Source of the DNA: Caldora sp. SIO3E6
GTDB taxonomy: Bacteria; Cyanobacteriota; Cyanobacteriia; Cyanobacteriales; Coleofasciculaceae
Reading direction: 5' to 3'
Assembly: GCA_010672185.1 (NCBI GenBank)
Contig: JAAHHL010000293.1
Location: 1-7,658, forward strand
DNA: 7,658 nucleotides
Both the position numbers and the translations under genes were made by a program. The notes beneath the pieces are model-generated. The model ran no database searches. It worked only from the letters and a program-made list of their open reading frames with translations, and was not told where the DNA came from. Shown piece after piece: positions 1 through 6,029 of the stretch (its first letter is position 1; every line of letters starts with the position of its first letter).

Positions 1-57
1 TTTGTGTTCTTGAAGATGGATGAGAAAGTCTTACTGTCTTTTCTTAGTCTTAACATA

Positions 58-177
58 TTAAAATAGGCGCCCCTGAAAGTTAACAACAGTTTCTTTATTA
101 ATTGAGCCTGGTATCTTTGCTTTAGCAATATCACTTATTGGAGAAAAATCATCCTTTATTTCTTCAAAATTAGTCAT
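58..177 (-). CDS. Possible 39-residue small protein, not recognised
   Basis: A minus-strand frame runs from an ATG (CAT at 175-177) to TAA (TTA at 58-60). It begins MTNFEEIKDDFSPISDIAKA and ends VVNFQGRLF. The amino-acid mix is balanced and protein-like, unlike neighbouring AT-rich translations. No clear Shine-Dalgarno precedes it, and I recognise no family. It could be a small gene, the surviving start of a decayed longer gene, or chance. Only conservation in related genomes would settle this. Confidence 0.22.
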   Translation of the reverse strand: MTNFEEIKDDFSPISDIAKAKIPGSINKETVVNFQGRLF

Positions 178-983
178 ACTAACTATCTACTGCATATAAT
201 TTTGTTGGATTTGCGCTGTGTTTCTAAAAATAGGTAATTTAACCTATCCCATAAACAAAAGCTTGCTTGCTTCCTAATCTTGAGTTTGGTGAAGTTATGC
301 CTTTCTCTTCCTGTAAAAATAATAGTTTTTTTGTGAGAAAATGTAATCAGTAAAAACACTGAATTAGGCATATCCGCAAAAGAACTTGATACTCTGATGC
401 GCATTGGGTCAGCATTGCTTTTTTGGAGATGTCTATTAACCAGAAATACTATTGAAGCTCAGTATTATCTCTAGCAATCTTAAATAGCATGTAACAATTG
501 ACTAGTTTGAAATCCATATATAGCAAGGATCTCATTTCATAAATTTGCAATGACCTAAATAGGTTTAGATTCTTTGTTGCTTATTCTTTAACTTTTGTAA
601 GCAATAGTAAGTCTATTGATTTGACAAAAAACTGAAGCAAATGTACTGCATTTATCGAGATAAATAAAATAGATGATTACTCAAATTATAAATATTGTTA
701 ACTAATTGTTAAAAATCCCAATAATGTAGATTAAAATTGTAAATGATTCAGCTCATTCTACGACCAAAGTACATAAATTTTTACCTTATTTATTTTTGAC
801 TGTTAGTTGTTTGTAAATAAACATAAAAAACAAATAAAAAATAATACGAAAAACAAATAAAAAATAACTTTGGCGTTCGCGTTTGTGTAACATGGTATGG
901 GGTGAACGAAATTGTGGGTGGGATTTCTTGAGCTTTGTGTCCAAAAATTATAAGTTCTCTCTTCTCCCGAACTGGGCTACGCC

Positions 984-1012
984 CCGCTGCGCTAACGTTC
1001 CGCTGCGCTAAC
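984..1012. repeat. 13-bp direct repeat, two copies
   Basis: CCGCTGCGCTAAC occurs exactly at 984-996 and again at 1000-1012, separated by GTT, giving a 16-bp period. It sits in an otherwise C-rich, non-coding stretch. GC-rich short repeats of this kind are common between cyanobacterial genes; no function is visible. Confidence 0.75.
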
Positions 1013-1054
1013 AGCTCCCTCAGCTTCCCCACCCTTTTCCGCTCACCCCCTTCC

Positions 1055-1080
1055 CTACACCCCACACCCCACACCCTACC
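1055..1080. repeat. Short CCACACC heptamer tract
   Basis: The units are CTACACC (1055-1061), CCACACC (1062-1068), CCACACC (1069-1075) and a partial CTACC (1076-1080), period seven. It belongs to the same class of short heptanucleotide tandem repeats found four more times in this window, and lies about 120 bp upstream of the RCK channel-like gene. Confidence 0.7.
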
Positions 1081-1160
1081 AGGTGAGTGGGTTAAATTAA
1101 AATCAGATGGTGTTTTTGATTACACTCCCCCAAACCAATTTGGATAATAATTGAGTTTTG

Positions 1161-1187
1161 TATACTAAAGGCAAACATATATTTGCC
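1161..1187 (+). promoter_or_regulatory. Candidate -10 box and overlapping inverted repeat
   Basis: TATACT at 1161-1166 matches five of six positions of a -10 hexamer, but no good -35 lies at standard spacing (the best is TTTGGA at 1139-1144). A start of transcription about 7-9 bases downstream would fall inside the inverted repeat GGCAAA-CATATA-TTTGCC (1170-1187), which ends 14 bases before the ATG. A palindrome at this position is typical of an operator, or could form a 5' UTR hairpin. Both readings are inference from position. Confidence 0.3.
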
Positions 1188-1201
1188 AACAAAGCTGATT
1201 A

Positions 1202-2893
1202 ATGAAACCACGCATCATTGTCTGTGGCTTAGGTCTTACTGGATATAAAATTTTTTGCTTACTGAGGCAGCAGGGAGCTACCGTTGTAGGTATCAGTGAC
1301 CGACCTCTCCCCCATATTGGGGATAGTATCATTGTCGGCAATTTACGGACACCTTCTACTCTTTTAGCAGCAGGGATTCAGGAAGCCCACACTTTGGTGA
1401 TCTCAACCCATGATGATGCTCTGAATTTGGCAATCCTCACCCAAGCGCGGGTACTCAATCCCCAAATTCGTATTATTAATCGCTTGTTTAATCACACCCT
1501 AGGGGAGCGCTTGGATCAAACCCTTCCCCACCATGTGAGTCTGAGTGTCTCGGCTCTAGCTGCCCCTGTATTTGCCTTTGCGGCTTTGGGTAGTCAGGCG
1601 ATTGGGAAATTGGAGTTGTTTAACCAAACTTGGCCGATTTATGAAGAATTAATTGATGGGGATCATCCCTGGCTGGGAAGACATGTGAGTGATTTGTGGG
1701 AGTCGCGATCGCGAATGCTAATCTACTACTTACCAGCTCACGGTCAGTTAGATTTGATTTCGGCGGTGGTTCAAGGTAAGCAGTTACAACTAGGCGATCG
1801 CTTAATCATTGGTACCCAACCGAAAATCCGTAACCATCGTCGCTCCTGGCTCCGCAAACTCCTCAAAGTGCTCACCAACTTACGCCAGTTTCAGCGGCAT
1901 GGTCAATCGATGTTGATGGTGACTCTAATCCTGCTGTTGACAATTATGGCAGCAACGGTAACTTATGTCTGTGTTAATCTCAATACCTCAATTGTCGATG
2001 CCCTCTATTTTTCCGTCGGTATGATTACTGGTGCTGGGGGACAAGAAGAAGTGGCAGAACAGTCACCGGACAGCATCAAGGTATTTACCGCCATTATGAT
2101 GTTGGTGGGTGCTGGGGTTATTGGGATTTGCTACGCCTTACTGAATGACTTTATTTTAGGCACTCGCTTCAATCAGTTTTGGGATGCAGCACGAGTTCCC
2201 AGTGGTCATCACTATATTGTTTGTGGACTAGGAGGCATTGGCATCCAAATTGTCCATCAACTCCATAATCTCGGCTATGAAGTGGTAGTCATTGAACGAG
2301 ACCCCAACAATCGCTTTCTGGCTACTGCTCGTTCTGTAGGAGTGCCGGTGATTCTGGAAGATGCCAGTTTATCAACAAGCCTCAAAGCAGCCAATGTTCA
2401 CACGGCTCAAGCCATGTTAGCAGTAACTAGTAGCGACATGACCAATGTGGAAATTACTTTGAGTGCCAAAGCCTTAGCTGCCAAATTACCGGTAGTGGTA
2501 CGCAATCAAGACCCAGAATTTGCCTTAACGGCGAAACAAGTCTTTAATTTTGCAATGGTGCTGAGTCCGACAGAATTAGCGACACCTTCCTTTGCAGCAG
2601 CAGCCTTAGGGGGAAGAATTTTGGGCAATGGTATAACTGGTAATACCCTTTGGGTAGCCTTAGCAACCTTAATTACCCCAAGACATCCTTTTTGTGGACG
2701 CCAGGTGAAAGAAGCAGCAATGAGTGCTGACTTTGTACCGCTATACATCGAAACTCATGGTTGTATGATCCATGGTTGGGAGCTGCTGGACAGTTGTCTC
2801 AAGACTGGTGATGTGTTGTATTTGACTGTGCCTGCAACTGGTTTAGAACAATTGTGGCGTATAAATCCTACTCAGTTAGGTGTTAGGTGTTAG
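1202..2893 (+). CDS. Double-RCK (TrkA-N) potassium-channel-like membrane protein
   Basis: This 563-residue protein has the order RCK, two-helix pore, RCK. The first NAD-binding Rossmann fold begins at residue 4 with C-G-L-G-L-T-G (8-14); the second begins about residue 338 with C-G-L-G-G-I-G (341-347) and an acidic residue (E365) at the end of strand 2. Between them are two membrane helices (about 236-258 and 293-318) around a re-entrant pore segment. RCK-C-like regions probably follow each Rossmann fold (about 140-205 and 475-545). Family knowledge: RCK domains gate potassium channels and transporters by binding nucleotide or ions at the cytoplasmic face. The segment aligned to the usual filter T-V-G-Y-G reads G-A-G-G-Q (277-281), so potassium selectivity is doubtful. 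The ATG at 1202 is followed directly by the first strand, with no strong Shine-Dalgarno. The last codons and the TAG stop lie inside a TTAGGTG repeat. The fold assignment is firm; channel activity is uncertain. Confidence 0.9.
   Translation: MKPRIIVCGLGLTGYKIFCLLRQQGATVVGISDRPLPHIGDSIIVGNLRTPSTLLAAGIQEAHTLVISTHDDALNLAILTQARVLNPQIRIINRLFNHTLGERLDQTLPHHVSLSVSALAAPVFAFAALGSQAIGKLELFNQTWPIYEELIDGDHPWLGRHVSDLWESRSRMLIYYLPAHGQLDLISAVVQGKQLQLGDRLIIGTQPKIRNHRRSWLRKLLKVLTNLRQFQRHGQSMLMVTLILLLTIMAATVTYVCVNLNTSIVDALYFSVGMITGAGGQEEVAEQSPDSIKVFTAIMMLVGAGVIGICYALLNDFILGTRFNQFWDAARVPSGHHYIVCGLGGIGIQIVHQLHNLGYEVVVIERDPNNRFLATARSVGVPVILEDASLSTSLKAANVHTAQAMLAVTSSDMTNVEITLSAKALAAKLPVVVRNQDPEFALTAKQVFNFAMVLSPTELATPSFAAAALGGRILGNGITGNTLWVALATLITPRHPFCGRQVKEAAMSADFVPLYIETHGCMIHGWELLDSCLKTGDVLYLTVPATGLEQLWRINPTQLGVRC
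1705..1712. repeat. HIP1 octamer GCGATCGC
   Basis: This is one of five exact copies of the highly iterated palindrome HIP1; the others are at 1794-1801, 3546-3553, 7022-7029 and 7579-7586. All five lie inside coding sequence. Overrepresentation of HIP1 is a cyanobacterial genome signature and is the strongest taxonomic clue in the window. Confidence 0.9.
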
Positions 2894-2894
2894 G
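2876..2894 (+). repeat. TTAGGTG heptamer repeat overlapping a stop codon
   Basis: Two full TTAGGTG units (2876-2882 and 2883-2889) and a partial TTAGG (2890-2894). The RCK protein is read into it in the order TTA GGT GTT AGG TGT TAG, so the final residues L-G-V-R-C and the stop codon are repeat-derived. Further copies of this family occur at 3196-3211 and 6963-6997. Confidence 0.85.
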
Positions 2895-2897
2895 CAA

Positions 2898-3192
2898 TGG
2901 TGACAAGTTAAAGGGTGGTGCATTTTGTCAACTCCCATATATGGTGTTTGGGGGCTAAAAAAGACCCTATATATGGAAATACCAAGGGTTAAGGAAAATT
3001 GTATTCTTCTTCCTCCGCTCCTCCGCTCCTCTGCTCCTCCGCTCCTCCGCTCCTCTGCTCCTCCGCTCCTCTGCTCCTCCGCTCCTCTGCTCCTCTGCTC
3101 CTCCGCTCCTCCGCTCCTCTGCTCCTCTGCTCCTCCGCTCCTCTGCTCCTCCGCTCCCTTGACAACGACATCTTTACCTTAACTTGTCACCA
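2898..3192. repeat. 14-bp inverted repeat bracketing the minisatellite
   Basis: TGGTGACAAGTTAA at 2898-2911 is the exact reverse complement of TTAACTTGTCACCA at 3179-3192. The arms enclose about 267 bp that include the octamer array, and each arm is flanked externally by a TTAGGTG tract in the same orientation. The layout resembles a small non-autonomous insertion unit, but there is no transposase and no obvious target-site duplication. It could also result from local duplication and inversion. Confidence 0.6.
3013..3156. repeat. 18-copy CTCYGCTC octamer minisatellite
   Basis: Eighteen contiguous 8-bp units: ten CTCCGCTC and eight CTCTGCTC, differing only at the fourth base. The plus strand is pyrimidine-rich with one G per unit. 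Since eight is not a multiple of three and the unit contains no stop in any frame, all three plus frames stay open and give low-complexity translations such as SSAPPLLRSSAP; I regard these as artefacts. Tandem arrays of this kind usually vary in copy number through slippage. Confidence 0.95.
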
Positions 3193-3195
3193 ATG

Positions 3196-3211
3196 GGTGT
3201 TAGGTGTTAGG
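3196..3211 (+). repeat. TTAGGTG heptamer tract, second copy
   Basis: GGTG, one full TTAGGTG (3200-3206) and TTAGG (3207-3211), in the same orientation as the tract at 2876-2894. Together the two tracts form direct repeats outside the 14-bp inverted repeat. Confidence 0.8.
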
Positions 3212-3346
3212 GATTTCCCACTTGAGATTTTTGACAACCGAACAGGAAATTGTACGGTTTTCCTTCCTTGTCAGGCTCCCAACACTACCCTATGTCAGTA
3301 ATAATTGGCTTGAATTAGACATAATTGGTTGTTCTTGGTCAAATAA

Positions 3347-4408
3347 ATGGCTAAAATCACAATTATGGACATCAGTACTTTGGAAATAACTCCCCACATA
3401 CTTAAACTCATCGCCGAAATTGATGAGTTTAAGGGTTCATGGAGAGCCTTAGGAACCCTTGCTCCTGAACGTCTTGCAGCCTTGAGAAAGGTTGCAACTA
3501 TTGAAAGTATCGGTTCATCAACCCGTATTGAAGGTGCAAAACTGAGCGATCGCCAAATCGAAACCTTACTCAGTAATATAGAGCAAAAATCTTTTATAAC
3601 TCGTGATGAACAGGAAGTAGCTGGTTACGCAGAAGTAATGCAGATCTTGTTTGAAAGTTGGGAAATGATGCCTCTTACTGAGAATTATATTAAACAACTT
3701 CATTCGATACTACTGCAATACAGCTATAAAGATGAAAGACATCGAGGAAACTATAAGATCGTAGAGAATCATATTGAAGCATTTGACCAACAGGGTCAAA
3801 GTCTTGGGATTTTGTTCGTTACTGCCTCTCCTTTTGAGACTCCCTGGTTAATGGAAGAGTTGGTTTGCTGGACTCGTGATGCTTTTGAAGAAAAGCTACT
3901 GCATCCCCTATTAATTATTGGTATTTTTATCGTTCAATTTCTGGTTATTCATCCGTTTCAAGATGGAAATGGTCGTCTTTCTAGAGTTTTGACAACATGG
4001 TTACTGTTAAAAAGTGGATATACCTATGTGCCTTATAGCTCTCTAGAAACTATCATCGAACAAAATAAGGATAGCTATTATTTAGCTTTAAGACGTACCC
4101 AAAAGAGTTTAAAGACGGATAAGCCTAATTGGACAACTTGGTTACAGTTTTTTCTTCATTCCCTCAAACGACAAAAAGACCATTTAGCAGTTAAGCTCAA
4201 TAGAGAGAAGATAATGCAAACTTCTCTACCAGAATTATCTGTTAAGATTTTAGAACTGGCTAAAGAACATGGCAGAATTAGCACAGGAGAGATTGAGAAA
4301 TATACTCAAGCAAGCCGCAGCACAATTAAAGCACGAATTAATGAATTGATAGAGATGAAAAAATTAATGCGACATGGTAAGGGGCGATCAACTTGGTATT
4401 CTCTGTGA
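3347..4408 (+). CDS. Fic family protein, class II, with winged-helix C-terminus
   Basis: This 353-residue protein has the complete Fic active-site loop H-P-F-Q-D-G-N-G-R (202-210) with R213, matching the family pattern HxFx(D/E)GNGRxxR. Fic enzymes mostly transfer AMP from ATP to a hydroxyl side chain of a target protein. The inhibitory motif (S/T)xxxE(G/N) is seen as S58...E62-G63 near the N-terminus, the class II arrangement in which an internal helix blocks ATP binding; no separate antitoxin is needed and none is adjacent. The substrate-flap region follows R133-G134 and runs to about residue 150. Residues about 293-353 form a predicted winged helix (T-G-E-I-E-K-Y then S-T-I-K-A-R-I-N-E-L), suggesting DNA binding or autoregulation. 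ATG 3347 is used; ATG 3365, six codons on, is an equally possible start since neither has a Shine-Dalgarno. The target is unknown. Confidence 0.93.
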   Translation: MAKITIMDISTLEITPHILKLIAEIDEFKGSWRALGTLAPERLAALRKVATIESIGSSTRIEGAKLSDRQIETLLSNIEQKSFITRDEQEVAGYAEVMQILFESWEMMPLTENYIKQLHSILLQYSYKDERHRGNYKIVENHIEAFDQQGQSLGILFVTASPFETPWLMEELVCWTRDAFEEKLLHPLLIIGIFIVQFLVIHPFQDGNGRLSRVLTTWLLLKSGYTYVPYSSLETIIEQNKDSYYLALRRTQKSLKTDKPNWTTWLQFFLHSLKRQKDHLAVKLNREKIMQTSLPELSVKILELAKEHGRISTGEIEKYTQASRSTIKARINELIEMKKLMRHGKGRSTWYSL

Positions 4409-4414
4409 CATCCT

Positions 4415-4445
4415 CCTACGCTGAATCTTGCGATTACAGCGTGGG
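4415..4445 (+). mobile_element. Bulged hairpin resembling an IS200/IS605 right end
   Basis: CCTACGCTG (4415-4423) pairs with CAGCGTGGG (4437-4445) over nine base pairs with one G-T pair; AATC (4424-4427) then pairs with GATT (4432-4435), leaving loop TTGC and a bulged A at 4436. The preceding TGACATCCTCC, which contains the fic stop, and the following GGGACTT resemble from memory the right ends of cyanobacterial IS200/IS605 elements, which are recognised as imperfect hairpins. No transposase or left end is visible, so this would be a relic or non-autonomous end. The alternative is a transcription terminator between the convergent genes, although no T-run follows. Confidence 0.45.
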
Positions 4446-4540
4446 ACTTATAGCTCCCCCAAGCCCCCTCAAATAGTTAAAATAGATGCATAGTTTAGGA
4501 AATTCATTGATATTGAATGGTGATAAATGCAAACTCTCAC

Positions 4541-4631
4541 AATTCCCAACTCACAATTCCCAATTCCCAATTCCCAATTCCCAATTCCCAATTCCCAATT
4601 CCCAATTCCCAATTCCCAATTCTCAATCTCC
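4541..4631 (+). repeat. AATTCCC heptamer array, left of yjbQ
   Basis: Nine perfect AATTCCC units run from 4555 to 4617, followed by degenerate AATTCTC and AATCTCC (4618-4631). One further unit and a degenerate one precede them (4541-4554). The array overlaps the end of the minus-strand yjbQ gene, whose TGA stop (TCA at 4623-4625) lies in the degenerate units. Translations across the array are repetitive (SQFPIPN) and not credible proteins. Confidence 0.95.
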
Positions 4632-5042
4632 TGCAATATGAATTACAACCTCACGATATTGACTGCGCCTCCGGTGCTCCCAAACGTAAATTCCTTGCCA
4701 GGTTCCTAATAATAATCTGCCATTGGCAATAGGAATTTGTTCTGAGGTTTTGGTAAGGGCAGTACGGATGTGAGCTGGCATATCATCAGGACCTTCGGCA
4801 CTGTGAATGTAGCTTTTGCCGTCTTCTGGCACTAATTTGGCAAAAAAGTTAGCTAAATCTATAAGCACATCTGGATCAGCATTTTCTTGAATTAATAGAC
4901 TAGCAGAAGTGTGGCGTAAGAAAATGCTACAAAGCCCTATTTTAATTCCGGACTCAGATACTACAGATTGTACTTTTGAGGTGATTTTGGAGAAGGATTT
5001 CCCCGTAGTTTGAATTTTGAGTTGCTGTTGGTAATGAGTCAT
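4623..5042 (-). CDS. yjbQ: YjbQ / UPF0047 family protein
   Basis: This 139-residue protein has the usual length for the UPF0047/YjbQ family (secondary thiamine-phosphate synthase type). Signature stretches in order are R-H-T-S-A-S (43-48), E-N-A-D-P-D (53-58), E-G-P-D-D-M-P-A-H (83-91), G-T-W-Q-G-I (113-118) and E-H-R (122-124). The conserved His, Glu and Asp residues form the presumed metal or substrate pocket, and members are small soluble trimers. Family knowledge: E. coli YjbQ has weak thiamine-phosphate synthase activity, but the physiological role remains unsettled. The start ATG (CAT 5040-5042) is the natural family start, but no Shine-Dalgarno lies upstream because a heptamer array begins eight bases away. 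The stop lies in the opposing array. Nearby genes do not point to thiamine synthesis. Confidence 0.93.
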   Translation of the reverse strand: MTHYQQQLKIQTTGKSFSKITSKVQSVVSESGIKIGLCSIFLRHTSASLLIQENADPDVLIDLANFFAKLVPEDGKSYIHSAEGPDDMPAHIRTALTKTSEQIPIANGRLLLGTWQGIYVWEHRRRSQYREVVIHIAGD

Positions 5043-5050
5043 AAATTAAT

Positions 5051-5113
5051 TGGGAATTGGGAATTGGAAATTGGGAATTGGAAATTGGGAATTGGGAATT
5101 GAGAATTGGAAAT
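5051..5113 (-). repeat. Heptamer array, right of yjbQ, inverted copy
   Basis: Nine contiguous plus-strand units follow the pattern TGGGAAT (five exact, three TGGAAAT, one TGAGAAT). This is the reverse complement of the AATTCCC array at 4541-4631, so yjbQ is enclosed by inverted arrays. In the gene's own transcript this array occupies the leader just before the start codon. Confidence 0.93.
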
Positions 5114-5194
5114 TGAGTGCTTCTCACCAACTAGTGCAGTGGGCATGGAAATAAGTAACCAGTTTGAGATCGATAGAATCCTTACACTATAAGC

Positions 5195-5229
5195 ATTCTT
5201 AATTCTTAATTCTTAATTCTTAATTCCTA
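5195..5229. repeat. ATTCTTA heptamer repeat
   Basis: Four perfect ATTCTTA units (5195-5222) and one variant ATTCCTA (5223-5229). It lies between the acidic repeat gene's stop and yjbQ, and differs from AATTCCC mainly by C-to-T changes, so the two families could share ancestry. Confidence 0.9.
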
Positions 5230-5245
5230 ATTTCGCCCAGCGGCA

Positions 5246-6010
5246 CTAGCCTAGCTGTTTTAGTTCATTAGTTAGAGTTAATGATTCATCTTCCTCTTCT
5301 AACTCATCAGCCTCCTGCTCCTTCTCCAAAGGCTCTAACTCATTAGTAGCTGTATCTTCTGCCACAACAACTAATGGTTCCTCTGCTAACTCATCAGACT
5401 CTTGCTCGGTCTCCCAGAGTTCTAACTCATCAGTAGCAGCATCTCCTGTCGTCGCAACGATTGTTTCCTCTTCTGACTCATCAGCCTCCTGCTCAGTTTC
5501 TAAAGGCTCTAACTCGTCAGTAGCATCTTCTGTCGCCGCAACGATTGTTTCCTCTTCTAACTCATCAGTCTCCTGCTCGTTTTCCAAGGGTTCTAACTCA
5601 TTAGTAGCATCTTCTGTTGCCGCAACGATTGTTTGCTCTTCTGACTCATCAGCCTCCTGCTCGTTTTCCAAGAGCTCTAACTCATCAGTAGCATCTTCTG
5701 TTGCCGCAACGATTGTTTGTTCTTCTGACTCATCAGCCTCCTGCTCAGTTTCCAAGAGCTCTAACTCGTCAGTAGCAGTATCCTCAACGACATCCGATGC
5801 TTCTTCCTCTTGGCTCTCTACCTCCTGAGTTATCTCTGATTGCTCGAGTTGCTCTTCTTGAGCATCACTCCAAGGAGAATCATAGTGATGCCAAGGTAGG
5901 ATAGGGTTGTTGGGTAGATTGTCCGTCAACACAGTGATGTTATCCGGATCTGGTTCCGGTAACTTCAGACCCTCTTCGGAGGAATTAGTTTGAACTTGTT
6001 TAGAACTCAT
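5246..6010 (-). CDS. Highly acidic tandem-repeat protein, function unknown
   Basis: The 254-residue product contains about 70 Glu and 23 Asp against 4 Lys, no Arg and no Cys. Residues 1-79 are non-repetitive and include an aromatic/His patch P-W-H-H-Y-D-S-P-W (39-47). From residue 80 there are six tandem units starting at T80, T108, T136, T164, T193 and T222: the first three are 28 residues, the next two 29, the last degenerate. A typical unit opens T-D-E-L-E-L-L-E-N-E-Q-E-A-D-E-S-E-E and continues T-I-V-A-A-T-E-D-A. There is no signal peptide or membrane helix, so it is probably cytosolic, disordered or helical. The start is supported by GAGG seven bases upstream. It lies 71 bp downstream of the membrane-protein gene on the same strand. 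I do not recognise a family; cation buffering, scaffolding or binding to a basic partner are only possibilities. Confidence 0.8.
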   Translation of the reverse strand: MSSKQVQTNSSEEGLKLPEPDPDNITVLTDNLPNNPILPWHHYDSPWSDAQEEQLEQSEITQEVESQEEEASDVVEDTATDELELLETEQEADESEEQTIVAATEDATDELELLENEQEADESEEQTIVAATEDATNELEPLENEQETDELEEETIVAATEDATDELEPLETEQEADESEEETIVATTGDAATDELELWETEQESDELAEEPLVVVAEDTATNELEPLEKEQEADELEEEDESLTLTNELKQLG

Positions 6011-6017
6011 AGAAAAT

Positions 6018-6021
6018 CCTC
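6018..6021 (-). promoter_or_regulatory. Shine-Dalgarno of the acidic repeat gene
   Basis: On the minus strand GAGG lies seven bases before the ATG at 6010, the clearest ribosome binding site in the window. It fixes this start and shows that the repeat-rich frame is translated from here. Confidence 0.65.
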
Positions 6022-6029
6022 GTTGGAAA

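Larger units (their letters stand above)
1..1201. other. Gene-poor 1.2-kb upstream region
   Basis: No long, compositionally convincing reading frame occurs here on either strand. Positions 1-66 are open in plus frame 1 and end in TAG at 64-66, so this could be the last 21 codons of a gene starting outside the window, but the peptide is not recognisable. Positions 405-900 are AT-rich, with a direct repeat of AAAAACAAATAAAAAATAA around 825-866. From about 940 the composition changes to C-rich, with short repeats listed separately. I see no tRNA, rRNA or complete mobile element. Confidence 0.6.
2894..3346. other. Repeat-rich spacer between channel-like gene and fic
   Basis: This stretch of about 450 bp has no credible gene. 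It contains a 14-bp inverted repeat (2898-2911 / 3179-3192), the perfect palindrome CCATATATGG (2935-2944), a related CTATATATGG nearby, the octamer minisatellite (3013-3156) and a second TTAGGTG tract (3196-3211). The last 135 bp before the fic start contain TTGACA at 3231-3236 but no matching -10 at normal spacing, so the fic promoter is not identified. Confidence 0.75.

Noticed and set aside
183..404. 73-codon minus-strand ORF just upstream of the 39-codon frame
   Set aside because: AT-driven composition rich in Lys, Phe, Ser and Ile, no ribosome binding site, no recognisable domain; length is within chance for this AT content.
621..650. Promoter from TTGACA at 621-626
   Set aside because: No acceptable -10 at 16-18 bp and no gene downstream within several hundred bases.
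790..1147. Overlapping ORFs on both strands (790-1074 minus, 935-1147 plus)
   Set aside because: Both run through the C-rich short repeats and AT-rich low-complexity DNA; translations are repeat artefacts with no domain.
2506..2748. 80-codon minus-strand ORF
   Set aside because: Lies entirely antisense inside the well-supported RCK protein gene.
3231..3259. Promoter of fic from TTGACA at 3231-3236
   Set aside because: The expected -10 region reads ACGGTT or similar, with no match to TATAAT.
2925..3301. Three ORFs with Ser/Pro/Leu or Arg/Glu repeats across the octamer array
   Set aside because: The octamer has no stop in several frames, so ORFs on both strands are forced; no start signals and no non-repeat domain.
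3204..3389. 61-codon plus-strand ORF before fic
   Set aside because: Overlaps the fic start in another frame, begins next to a repeat and resembles nothing.
4517..4732. Two plus-strand ORFs reading SQFPIPN repeats
   Set aside because: Products of the AATTCCC array running antisense into yjbQ.
4541..5113. CRISPR array
   Set aside because: The repeats are contiguous 7-bp units without unique spacers and no cas gene is present.
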